DNA of 64,000 nt, taken from Acidobacteriota bacterium. Its GTDB lineage: Bacteria > Acidobacteriota > Blastocatellia > Pyrinomonadales > Pyrinomonadaceae. The stretch is taken from the NCBI GenBank assembly GCA_019639135.1, contig JAHBSL010000006.1, positions 104,020 through 168,019 on the forward strand, in the 5' to 3' direction. Positions within the stretch are counted from its first letter, which is position 1, and each line of letters starts with the position of its first letter. Positions 1 to 7,700 of this stretch are shown piece after piece. Position numbers and translations under genes: made by a program. The notes beneath the pieces were generated by a model. The model had not been told where the DNA came from, ran no database searches, and was given only the letters and a program-made list of their open reading frames with translations.

Positions 1-431
1 TGTTCGACCGCCCGGTGCATCTCCTGTCGAGCAATGTGATTGTCCACGCAGCCTACAATGACTGTGAGAGAGCGGTATTCGCTGGCTGAGTGCTTCAGGT
101 GGATCTCGGCGTCAAAAGATTCGTTCGCATAATGGCATTCGAGGCCCCAGGCCAGTGCGATCCGTTTCGCAAGAGTTTGGGCCTTGAACCTCCCTATCTC
201 CGCCACACAGAAGTTGCTTCGTGGGATGTTGCCGCTTTCGACCCGATCGGGATCGACGATAAGCAGTTCGACCGCTTTCCCCGACTCCTTTAGCTCATAC
301 ATAAGCCGGGCGATAGCGAGCGCGGCGAAAGAGCCTGTGCCGCCCGCACCCACTTGTATGATCCGAAGCGTTGTATATTCCTTCGGCATCACAACGGCTG
401 CCTGTGCGAAGCTGAGATCGATCCCATTCAT
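1..431 (-). CDS. PRTRC system ThiF-family (E1-like) protein, partial
   Basis: The frame reads leftwards from an ATG at 431 and runs off the window, so only about the first 143 residues are seen. Residues 25-35 carry the nucleotide-binding glycine motif VGAGGTGS, followed by an acidic patch (VDPDRVESGNIPRSNF) and, further on, VGCVDNH. This is the usual start of ThiF/MoeB/E1-type adenylating enzymes, which activate the C-terminus of ubiquitin-like proteins with ATP. Its ATG overlaps the stop of the upstream JAMM gene (ATGA), so the two are translationally coupled. Position at the end of an E-C-F-B-A series identifies it as the PRTRC ThiF member. The catalytic cysteine region lies outside the window and cannot be checked. 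Confidence 0.85.
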   Translation of the reverse strand, partial: MNGIDLSFAQAAVVMPKEYTTLRIIQVGAGGTGSFAALAIARLMYELKESGKAVELLIVDPDRVESGNIPRSNFCVAEIGRFKAQTLAKRIALAWGLECHYANESFDAEIHLKHSASEYRSLTVIVGCVDNHIARQEMHRAVE

Positions 432-1084
432 GACAACCTCTCCACGATCGCCTCGATCTCGTTCAGGTCGATGATCTCTTTGGGCATCTCGCCAATCCAG
501 GCGGCCGGGATCGGGATAAGGTGTTCGTAAACGCCGCAGCGAAACCGTATCTTTGGCTTATCGTGAACATCGATAAGGATGGCGAATATCCTGAACTTGC
601 CCAGTTCGTCCGCATCGTCAGCTCCGCTAAAATTCAAGGCTCCGGGCGGATGGGTATGGAGCTCTATGCAGCAGTCGGCGTATTCGGGCACGGTATGGTC
701 GGCTATCGTCGATGACCAATTGCTTTCACGGCCTGAAGCACGCCATCGCCATGTGCCGAGAATCTTGTCCCAGTAGATCAGGTAAACCTCTTCCTTAAAG
801 CTCGACGACGAGTGCATTTGCCTGGCGTGCTGAAGAACCTGTTGCCACAATGAAGCGGGTATTCTTGGTTTTGCCCACAAAATACCGACTGAAGCATTCG
901 GAAGTCCGGATATTTTCTGATCAGTTAGAGGCAAAGACACGGCGAATTCCCGCCGTTGTGCCCGCACGAATAAGCCATTCCCCGCAAGGAAGTACTCGTA
1001 GAGGGCAGCATCTATTGGCTCGTTTTCACTCACAGCGATGCGATGCCCGACCAGTTTTGGCGGTGCAATTAGGTTCGATGACAT
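428..1084 (-). CDS. PRTRC system protein A (JAMM/JAB-domain metallopeptidase-like)
   Basis: The 218-residue product starts MSSNLIAPP; this ATG lies 17 bases after the stop of the preceding gene. In-frame sequence further upstream would overlap protein B and has no family-like features. The C-terminal half has a complete JAMM signature, HTHPPGALNFSGAD (H-x-H-x7-S-x2-D), with an upstream glutamate in CCIELHTHP, so the zinc ligands and catalytic serine are present. JAMM enzymes remove ubiquitin-like tags or trim their tails. In PRTRC operons this is protein A. It overlaps the ThiF gene by four bases. Together with the Ubl-like protein C and ThiF it suggests a conjugation or tail-processing pathway, which is inference; PRTRC biochemistry is not established to my knowledge. 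Confidence 0.85.
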   Translation of the reverse strand: MSSNLIAPPKLVGHRIAVSENEPIDAALYEYFLAGNGLFVRAQRREFAVSLPLTDQKISGLPNASVGILWAKPRIPASLWQQVLQHARQMHSSSSFKEEVYLIYWDKILGTWRWRASGRESNWSSTIADHTVPEYADCCIELHTHPPGALNFSGADDADELGKFRIFAILIDVHDKPKIRFRCGVYEHLIPIPAAWIGEMPKEIIDLNEIEAIVERLS

Positions 1085-1101
1085 AATAAAGAGAATTGAT
1101 A

Positions 1102-1779
1102 TTAGAAACGGCTGTCGTATCGGGTACGTTCGACTATGCTCTCCCACGCGTCCTCGACGGTGGTCGAAGACATGATCAATTGGGGCGTGGGGAATTTCTT
1201 CACGTTGCCTGCCGCCAATTTCGCGAGCAGATCGCGAACGTCGTCTTCGGTCTGACATCTGCCGACTGAATGATCGCCGTTGAATGGAGCATCGAAGATA
1301 AGCTTCCAGACCGCCGGAAGCGTTGAAGGATGCGTCTCCGGGACGTCGTTCTTCCCAAAGCAGATCTTTCCCGAGCCGATATTCGGCAAGGGGGCCACGG
1401 CCAGACGGGTAGTCTGTGTAACTTTCGATGTTCCGGCGGCCCAAAGGTAGTAGTCATTCCCCTTTCCGAGAAGGATCAAAGTCGGGAGAGGCACAGTCAG
1501 GGTTTCAATTCGATCGCCTGAAAACGCAACCGTTATAGTCCTTACACCTGCCGGCAGATATGAAAGGATGGCGTTCCAGTCCGTAGCCTCGCGGTATCTT
1601 AAGACCCTTCGATCTATCCACCCCGTATCGGTCCGAAGATCGCGGAACGCACGTGTCACTTGTTCACTCGATAAAGCTTTCAAGCCGTGCCTGTTCTCTC
1701 CGAACGTCTCGAATAGATATTGTCCGGGCAGAAAATAGAGAGTGGCCTCCGCGTCAGGTGGAACGGTGTGATTCTTCAT
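1102..1779 (-). CDS. PRTRC system protein B
   Basis: The 225-residue soluble protein lies between the F and A genes and its start overlaps the end of the F gene by 26 bases. It has the features I associate with the PRTRC B family: an N-terminal YFLPGQYLFE stretch, a central two-part beta region ending in LPTLILLGKGNDYYLWA, and a C-terminal segment with P-x-IGSGKICFG. The family function is unknown. No catalytic motif or membrane segment is evident. The assignment rests on recognising the family pattern and on position within the E-C-F-B-A-ThiF order. Confidence 0.8.
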   Translation of the reverse strand: MKNHTVPPDAEATLYFLPGQYLFETFGENRHGLKALSSEQVTRAFRDLRTDTGWIDRRVLRYREATDWNAILSYLPAGVRTITVAFSGDRIETLTVPLPTLILLGKGNDYYLWAAGTSKVTQTTRLAVAPLPNIGSGKICFGKNDVPETHPSTLPAVWKLIFDAPFNGDHSVGRCQTEDDVRDLLAKLAAGNVKKFPTPQLIMSSTTVEDAWESIVERTRYDSRF

Positions 1780-2623
1780 AGATTTCGTTGCCGGAAGATC
1801 GAATCTGGGTAGCTGATGAACCGGACAACCCCAGATCCGGATGCTCTCCGCTGTTCCAAAATTTGATAAGTGCCCGCAGCATTTTTTTCGGATCGGCCTC
1901 GATCATCTCATCGAGATCCCGAAGTCGCTCGAAAATCTCATTAGCCGCCCTGTACTCCTTTGTGAGTTCCTCTATCGCTTCCCGGTCCCAGCTGTACCAA
2001 TCGGCGGTTTGACAGTAGTTGCTGTCGAGCCAGGGATTGCCGGTCGAATGATCGACCAACCTCAGAAGTTCTCCGAAAGGCGAGCAGCTCTTTGGATTCC
2101 ACACGTTCGGATGCGGATCCGAACCGATCTCGGGAAACTCGCCCTTGGACAACTTGAACCGGTGGTTGAGGAAGGCCCAGGTGTCGTCGGGAAAGTAGAA
2201 GATCAAGGCGGCAGCGTAGCTGATATGGAGGTTCTCGAAATATATCTCCTCGCAGCAAAGATCAACGTTCAACGGTGGTATAGCGAACTGGTCAAATTCG
2301 CTTTCGGGATCGTCGTAGGCGAATTCGAGCAGCGGAAAACATTTATCATTTACCAGGTTGATCAACTCGTTGACCCGTTCGCTGTATTTCCTGTAGTAGC
2401 CGCGTCTATAAAGACTTGCCTTGGAACGCTTCCATTCTTTCGGAAACATCTCCCGGTACATGACATACTTCTGCTGTTCGGAAAGAACACCTGCAACGTA
2501 ATCGTATGCGGTGATCGCACTGTGACTTCGTGCCTTAAAGCCCAGGTACTCGATAGACTTTGAAAGCCGTTCGGTGAAAGGCAGTGTATACGGCAGATCC
2601 TTTCCTGCTTGTGTCAGAGACAT
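1754..2623 (-). CDS. PRTRC system protein F
   Basis: The protein has about 289 residues when started at ATG 2623 (MSLTQAGKDLPYTLPF), 20 bases after the stop of the small upstream gene. The frame is open further upstream, but that part lies over the small gene and is arginine-rich in the way of out-of-frame sequence. No strong ribosome-binding site precedes 2623, so translational coupling is likely. Position between C and B identifies PRTRC F, a family of unknown function. Visible features are an aromatic-rich middle (WAFLNHRF, WLDSNYCQTADWYSWDREA) and an acidic C-terminal helix. The last 26 bases overlap the start of gene B. Confidence 0.7.
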   Translation of the reverse strand: MSLTQAGKDLPYTLPFTERLSKSIEYLGFKARSHSAITAYDYVAGVLSEQQKYVMYREMFPKEWKRSKASLYRRGYYRKYSERVNELINLVNDKCFPLLEFAYDDPESEFDQFAIPPLNVDLCCEEIYFENLHISYAAALIFYFPDDTWAFLNHRFKLSKGEFPEIGSDPHPNVWNPKSCSPFGELLRLVDHSTGNPWLDSNYCQTADWYSWDREAIEELTKEYRAANEIFERLRDLDEMIEADPKKMLRALIKFWNSGEHPDLGLSGSSATQIRSSGNEIYEESHRST

Positions 2624-2642
2624 ATACCCGATATCCGAAGTG

Positions 2643-2885
2643 TTAAAACCCTGTAGGAAGACCTTCGGATGGTCTCGCCGCCGACCTCTCAAACGCCGCG
2701 ATCTGGCGCCTGGTCGTTTCGATCTCGCTTCTGCCAAGATCCAGGGTCTCTTCCGCCCGGTGTATGTCGTCAGTACTCAACAGATCAGCGGAATCCCTTC
2801 GCATGAACTCCTCGGCAAGAAGGATCGCCGGATTCACCTTTTCCGTTTCTGAGATCAGGATCTCCAGCGGGGACTCGCAGTTCAT
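2643..2885 (-). CDS. small unknown protein in the PRTRC operon (80 aa)
   Basis: An 80-residue predominantly helical, charged protein (MNCESPLEILISETEK...). Its ATG overlaps the stop of the protein C gene in an ATGA arrangement, and the next gene (F) follows 20 bases after its stop. The tight coupling on both sides makes it a genuine gene, not an accidental frame. I do not recognise a family. The DDIHRAEETL-like central stretch could form a coiled coil. It sits in a position where I know of no named PRTRC member, so it may be a lineage-specific accessory. Confidence 0.6.
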   Translation of the reverse strand: MNCESPLEILISETEKVNPAILLAEEFMRRDSADLLSTDDIHRAEETLDLGRSEIETTRRQIAAFERSAARPSEGLPTGF

Positions 2886-3151
2886 AACGTTCCTTTATGC
2901 TGAGCACGTTTGACGATCGTGACCGTAAGCTTTCCGTCCTTCACTTCACGTGTGATGTTCGCGTTCTCGATCGAGGCGAAGTGCGGCTGAAGGACAACTT
3001 TTAGAGTCTTGTCTTCCTGTGCCAATGCAGCGTCAAGCTCAAACTCCTGTCCCTCGATCTTGACCGTCGCCTTTGCGTCGGTAACAATATCTGCACTCGG
3101 ATTTTCCGCCTTTTTCGGCTCGGTGACCGGGGATTCTTTTTTCTGTTCCAT
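2882..3151 (-). CDS. PRTRC system protein C (ubiquitin-like)
   Basis: The start chosen is ATG 3151 (MEQKKESPV), preceded by AAAGGA at a good distance; the frame opens at 3181 but that start lacks such a site. An 89-residue product results. After a charged linker, residues 30-89 show the beta-grasp-like PRTRC C pattern: VKIEGQEFELD, a helical LKVVLQPHFASIENANIT segment, then a final strand pair KDGKLTVTIVKRAQHKG. Family members end in a short G-containing tail; here it is HKGTL rather than a free Gly-Gly, so trimming would be needed if it is conjugated. Co-transcribed with an E1-like and a JAMM protein. Confidence 0.8.
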   Translation of the reverse strand: MEQKKESPVTEPKKAENPSADIVTDAKATVKIEGQEFELDAALAQEDKTLKVVLQPHFASIENANITREVKDGKLTVTIVKRAQHKGTL

Positions 3152-3184
3152 ATCTGTTTTCCTTTGATTGATGCTTATCAAGAC

Positions 3185-4336
3185 CTACGACGCGAAAAGA
3201 CCCTGCTGGTTTTGATCAGTCTCAGCATTCTGGCTCGGATCGTCGGCGGTCGCTTCTGATTTCGTTGCCGCCTTCGATTGGACTGTAGTCGTCTTCGCCG
3301 TCTTTGAGCCGGTTTGGGATTGCTTCTTTGCCGCCGGTTTTTCCTTCTTCAGCTTCTCCGCAGCCTTCGCTGGAAGATCGCTTCGGTATCGCGCCAAGAC
3401 ATCGCCTAGAGCCACGGAGATATGCTGGATCACCTCCGCTGAGTCGGATTCGCTGACGGCGACCATCGGAGCAAAATCGTGGGTACGCAAGCTGACAACG
3501 CATTTACGCTTGCCCGAGGTTTCGGGCAGCACTTGAATGACCGCGGTAATCGTGCAGGCTTCGAGATTATAAGGTTCCTTTTCGGCAAGAACTATCGATT
3601 CTATTTGCTGTGATTCGACAGGTTCCTCTGTCTCAGGTTCGATTTCTTGCTGAACGACATCGCTGGGATCCTTCTCGTCTTTCTTTGAAGGAGTATCGGA
3701 TTCGGACTTGTCGATCTCCGCTATTTCTTTCGCTCTCGATTCCCCGGAATCGGCAGAATTCAAAGGTTTGTCCTCGTCAGACTTTTCCGTAGGTAGGTTT
3801 ACGAGATCACCGGGTCCCGTGCCGTTGTTCATCGCAGCGATCTCGGCCTCGAATTCGGGTACGCACTCATCAGCATAGGATGGCCGGTCGCAACCGCTTT
3901 GGTCATCCGTAGGAACGACTCCGAGATACTCATCCTGAGCCGCTCCTTGAGGTGGTTGCTCGGGTACGGTCTGCGGTGGGGGCTCCTGTACTGAAACTGG
4001 AGCCGGAGAGGGCCGGACGGCAGGTGCCGTCACGGCAGACGGAGCCGAAGCAACGGCTGCCTTAGCGTGAACTACTCGCTCCTTCTCAATCTCGCGAAGC
4101 CTTTCGAGAAATTTGCCCAAAAAGAGGTTTCTGATATTTGCTTCTTCGTGAGCTCGGCAGACATATTCCGCTCCCTTCCACATCTCAAGACCGAGTTGAT
4201 GATTGGTCTGGCCGCTGTTTTGAAACCCTTCCGCCCGGCTGGCCTCAGTTGCAAGAGTTCTTGCGGTAAAGATGAGTTGGTCGATCTTCTCCCGGTTATC
4301 GAGCGGTACGAATGAACCGCTATTCAAGATTTCCAT
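3185..4336 (-). CDS. PRTRC system protein E-like, with long acidic linker
   Basis: The first gene of the PRTRC operon encodes 383 residues. Residues 1-95 form a helical N-terminal domain (NREKIDQLIFTARTLATEA). Residues 96-255 are a proline- then Glu/Asp-rich disordered linker. A small folded domain follows at about 258-325 (ACTITAVIQVLPETSGK ... DSAEVIQHISVALGDVLARY) that resembles PRTRC E, and the tail is Lys/Ala/Gln-rich. PRTRC E proteins are normally shorter and begin with this domain, so the N-terminal extension is unusual. The E call rests on the domain pattern plus first position before C. The gene is followed 33 bases later by gene C. Confidence 0.6.
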   Translation of the reverse strand: MEILNSGSFVPLDNREKIDQLIFTARTLATEASRAEGFQNSGQTNHQLGLEMWKGAEYVCRAHEEANIRNLFLGKFLERLREIEKERVVHAKAAVASAPSAVTAPAVRPSPAPVSVQEPPPQTVPEQPPQGAAQDEYLGVVPTDDQSGCDRPSYADECVPEFEAEIAAMNNGTGPGDLVNLPTEKSDEDKPLNSADSGESRAKEIAEIDKSESDTPSKKDEKDPSDVVQQEIEPETEEPVESQQIESIVLAEKEPYNLEACTITAVIQVLPETSGKRKCVVSLRTHDFAPMVAVSESDSAEVIQHISVALGDVLARYRSDLPAKAAEKLKKEKPAAKKQSQTGSKTAKTTTVQSKAATKSEATADDPSQNAETDQNQQGLFAS

Positions 4337-4762
4337 GTTTGTTGTTCACTCCGCTAAAATGCCTGCCGCTTCTTTTTCTTGGTTTATAGAAACTTTGGCG
4401 ACCTGGCTCCAGTGAGATCGCTTTGTTCGAGATTCTTAGTTCTTAGCGAAGTGGTTTTAAAGATCAATTTCTTCAGTAAGTCTTGACCGACTTATTTTGT
4501 GCATTTGCACGTCTTTACATACACACGAAAAGCGTAACAGCGGCGGTATTAATAAAAATAATCACTTAAGGCAACTAAAATGCGGTATACTAGCTTCTAT
4601 CAGTTTAATGAATTTGATTTTTGTTATTATTTGTGCTTAAGGAATCGCTTTCAACCGTTAGTTTAAATGCAGTTTGATAGTGAAACTGAACACTGATTGA
4701 CCTCTGCATAGTTCCCATTCAACAAGATAGATAGAAAATTTGAATTTAGGTGTAGACACTAT
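4337..4762. promoter_or_regulatory. divergent regulatory region between the PRTRC operon and the IPT/TIG gene
   Basis: This 426-base gene-free stretch separates two divergent units and must hold both promoters. Visible elements are an inverted repeat TAAGTC-ttgacc-GACTTA at 4477-4494, a short palindrome GTGCATTTGCAC at 4499-4510, and a TATACT -10-like hexamer at 4586-4591 on the plus strand with only a poor -35 match. A candidate minus-strand promoter TTGATC-N16-TAAGAA lies near 4440-4470. Which of these is used cannot be decided from sequence alone. Confidence 0.35.
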
Positions 4763-7700
4763 ATGAGTACTATTCAAATTAATAAGGTTTCCCCAATTGG
4801 TGGAGCATTGGCCGGTGAGATTGAGGTCACAATTACTGGGACAGACTTTGAAGATGGAGCAGTAGTTTATTTTGGGAGCACGATATCCGAAAAGACCAAT
4901 TATGAAAATAGCACCTCCGTGGTAGCAAAGGTTCCGGGGACCCAGACTCCAGGCAGCGTTCCGGTCACTGTAGTAAATCCAGATGGGAGTCAGTTTACCC
5001 TTGAAGGTGGATTTACATACGTAACAATGGAGGAAACCGATCGAGCGGAGGTCGTCGGAGTTTCTCCATTGACGATTGCTGAAGAAACCGAATGCCAAGT
5101 AACATTACGGGGACGAAATCTGTTACTTGCTTACGAGGAAGGTTTGGTCGCCTTAAGAGGGCCAAGTCGCGTCACATTGGAAATAAAAGACTCTGTTCCT
5201 AGTTTTGCGGATGAAAGTGGGATTGAATCACTGACTTTTACTGTTAAGGCCACGGCGGAACCAAAACTCGAGCCTAAAGAACGAATCGCCATTCAAGTTC
5301 TCACAAGTCGCCGAAGCGGCTCCAAAGAAGACCTAATTCCTGAAAGTAGTAAACAGATGTTTACGATTCTCCCCGCAGAGATTCCTGTTCCAATTGCACA
5401 TTCTCCAGCTTTAACCTCAGATAAACCTTCGATGGTGGTTGTTTTAGGCCGCAATTTGGACGGTTGCACGTTTGACTTTGGGGACGGTGCGAAAGCTCAC
5501 CTTCAAAAAAGTGATGACCGCTCATTGGTCGGCTTAGTGTCACTCTCTGATGAAAAGAAAAATGACACCGAGATTCATATTTCGATATTAGACAAGAATA
5601 ACGATCCTATCGCTGATTATACTCTATCTATTGCTACAACATCCGAATTAAGACCATCTGACCCGATTCCAGATCCCGAAGATCCTTTATTGGTAGGTGT
5701 TGCCAGACCCCCCGAGGAACCAATACCCGGCAATTTCAAAATGGACTTGATACCTGTGCCGGGCCAATTGTTTTTGGGACCAGAGGAAGATGACAGCGTG
5801 GTATATGATCTGAACGGAAACTTGCTGAACAACCAGAACTTTATTTGGATCAATTTTGAGATTGTCATTGCAGACATTTACATAATTCTTCCGATCATTA
5901 ACGAGGTGTACCTTTTCCCTTTGTTTGACGGTGGAGGATCGGAGCTTGAATCCAACATCCTTGCACAGGTTGGTAAACTGTTTCCGGTTCGGGCATCGGG
6001 AATTCTCTTTGCTGCCCGTGTAGAAGTTACAATTCACATTAGGGTGATCTTAATCGTCGGAATTTACATAGATATTTGGCAGTACGGAATCTATAACGAA
6101 TTTCCGCAGCAGTTTCCGAATGCTATCGGCACAATTGTGTGGGGAGTCATTTTTGAGATACAGGTCTTTATATTTATCTCTTTTCTCTCGGCCTTAGTGC
6201 GCCCGGACGGAAGTCTTCGTCTATTGTTTGTATTCAACCTGATACTAGGTATTGATTTCACGATCAGTGCGGATGGTCGCCGACTTAGTTTTGAGCCCAA
6301 TTTCACACACTCTGTCCGTTTTTTTAGCATTCTTCCGTTTAGTGAACCTCTACCTTGCGGAGGGCTCTTTCAGTTGGCAGAAGAGAACGGTCAGGTATTA
6401 TTTTCCGACGGTTTTGGAGGGTCGCAAGCGTTTTATTTTGCACGGTCTGTAGGTGAATGTTGTGTTCCCTGGAGTTTCAATATTGAATTAGTCAGATTTA
6501 GTCCTGGGGGCGGAGAAACGGTTATTCAACCTGGGTTTAATTCGAGCATGTGCATTAATGCGTTACCGAGTCCAAATCTGATGAATATAATCATTACGTC
6601 CGTTCCTCCACCCCAGGGAGTTCCGCCGACATTGGTAATGAACATTGCGGATACTGCCATCTTAAAGGCGATGGCTCAGCCCGTCGACTCGAATGGTAAT
6701 CCTATCGGTCCAATGCAGGATGTGCGAGAACTTGGTTACGATGTCGAGTTTTATCTTGAACTTCCCCTTGAGTTATTGGATCCTACTTCACTACCAGAGG
6801 GAAATGCATTTGCAATTCAATCTGGTGAAAATCTAATCCGGGCGGCGGTAACTTCGGTCAGAGTAGTTGAGGAAGGACAACTTTTTACGTTCTGGCCAGG
6901 TGCAGTTTTAGGCTTCGACATCATTCGTTGGTTAGCCCAAGGCCAGCAACCACGGATTAGAACGGGAGGTTTGCCTTTAGAGGTAAATCCGAACCCCTCA
7001 GCGATTAAGGTAACGCCTGTACTTGCTTACATTGATGACGAAGGCGATCCTCAAGCTGCCCCGAATTTCGAGACATATCAAAACCTGTTTGGTGTAGAGA
7101 GAGTTGAGCCTTTTGAAGATCAACGAGAATATGTTTTGGCGGTAACGATAGATGCTCCGAACAATACACCATTCCCACTCACGTTAGATTTTTCTGTGAG
7201 ACAAGTGTTACTTAAGGGTTTCGTAGATAATCCAACTGCTGCAACTCCGGGATCCCCACTTGGAACACACTTCCCAGGAAGAAGCAGTGCCCAACCGACC
7301 GAGTTTTTCACTGGCATGTTGGCGCAATTAAATTCAAACGCAAGTTTAGTTGTTAATGAAAGACCTAAAGTCCATGAGCTATTTGCGATTCCTAATCTTA
7401 AAATCAAACCCAACATCCTTGAAGCTGACGCGACAAGTTCATCCCCCCGAAAACTGGTTCCTCCGGGAAAAGGAGTTTTTGATAAACATATCATGCTCTC
7501 TGCGTCTTTGCGATGCGAACCGGATAACTCGGCTGTTCCTGTGGCTCTTATGAGATCATCAGTTGAATTGGTAGTACAAAATGAGGAGACGTTTGAAGAA
7601 TATCTTCGAGTCTTTAAAGAGCAGCAGAGTATATTTACCAGTGCTATTGGAGGAGAGGATCTACGGGAATTTGCAGAAGTATTTTATGGAAAACTGATAG

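Noticed and set aside
1841..2563. 240-residue open frame on the plus strand
   Set aside because: It lies antisense to the PRTRC F and B genes and shows no domain, signal or ribosome site; the coding assignment of the minus strand is clear.
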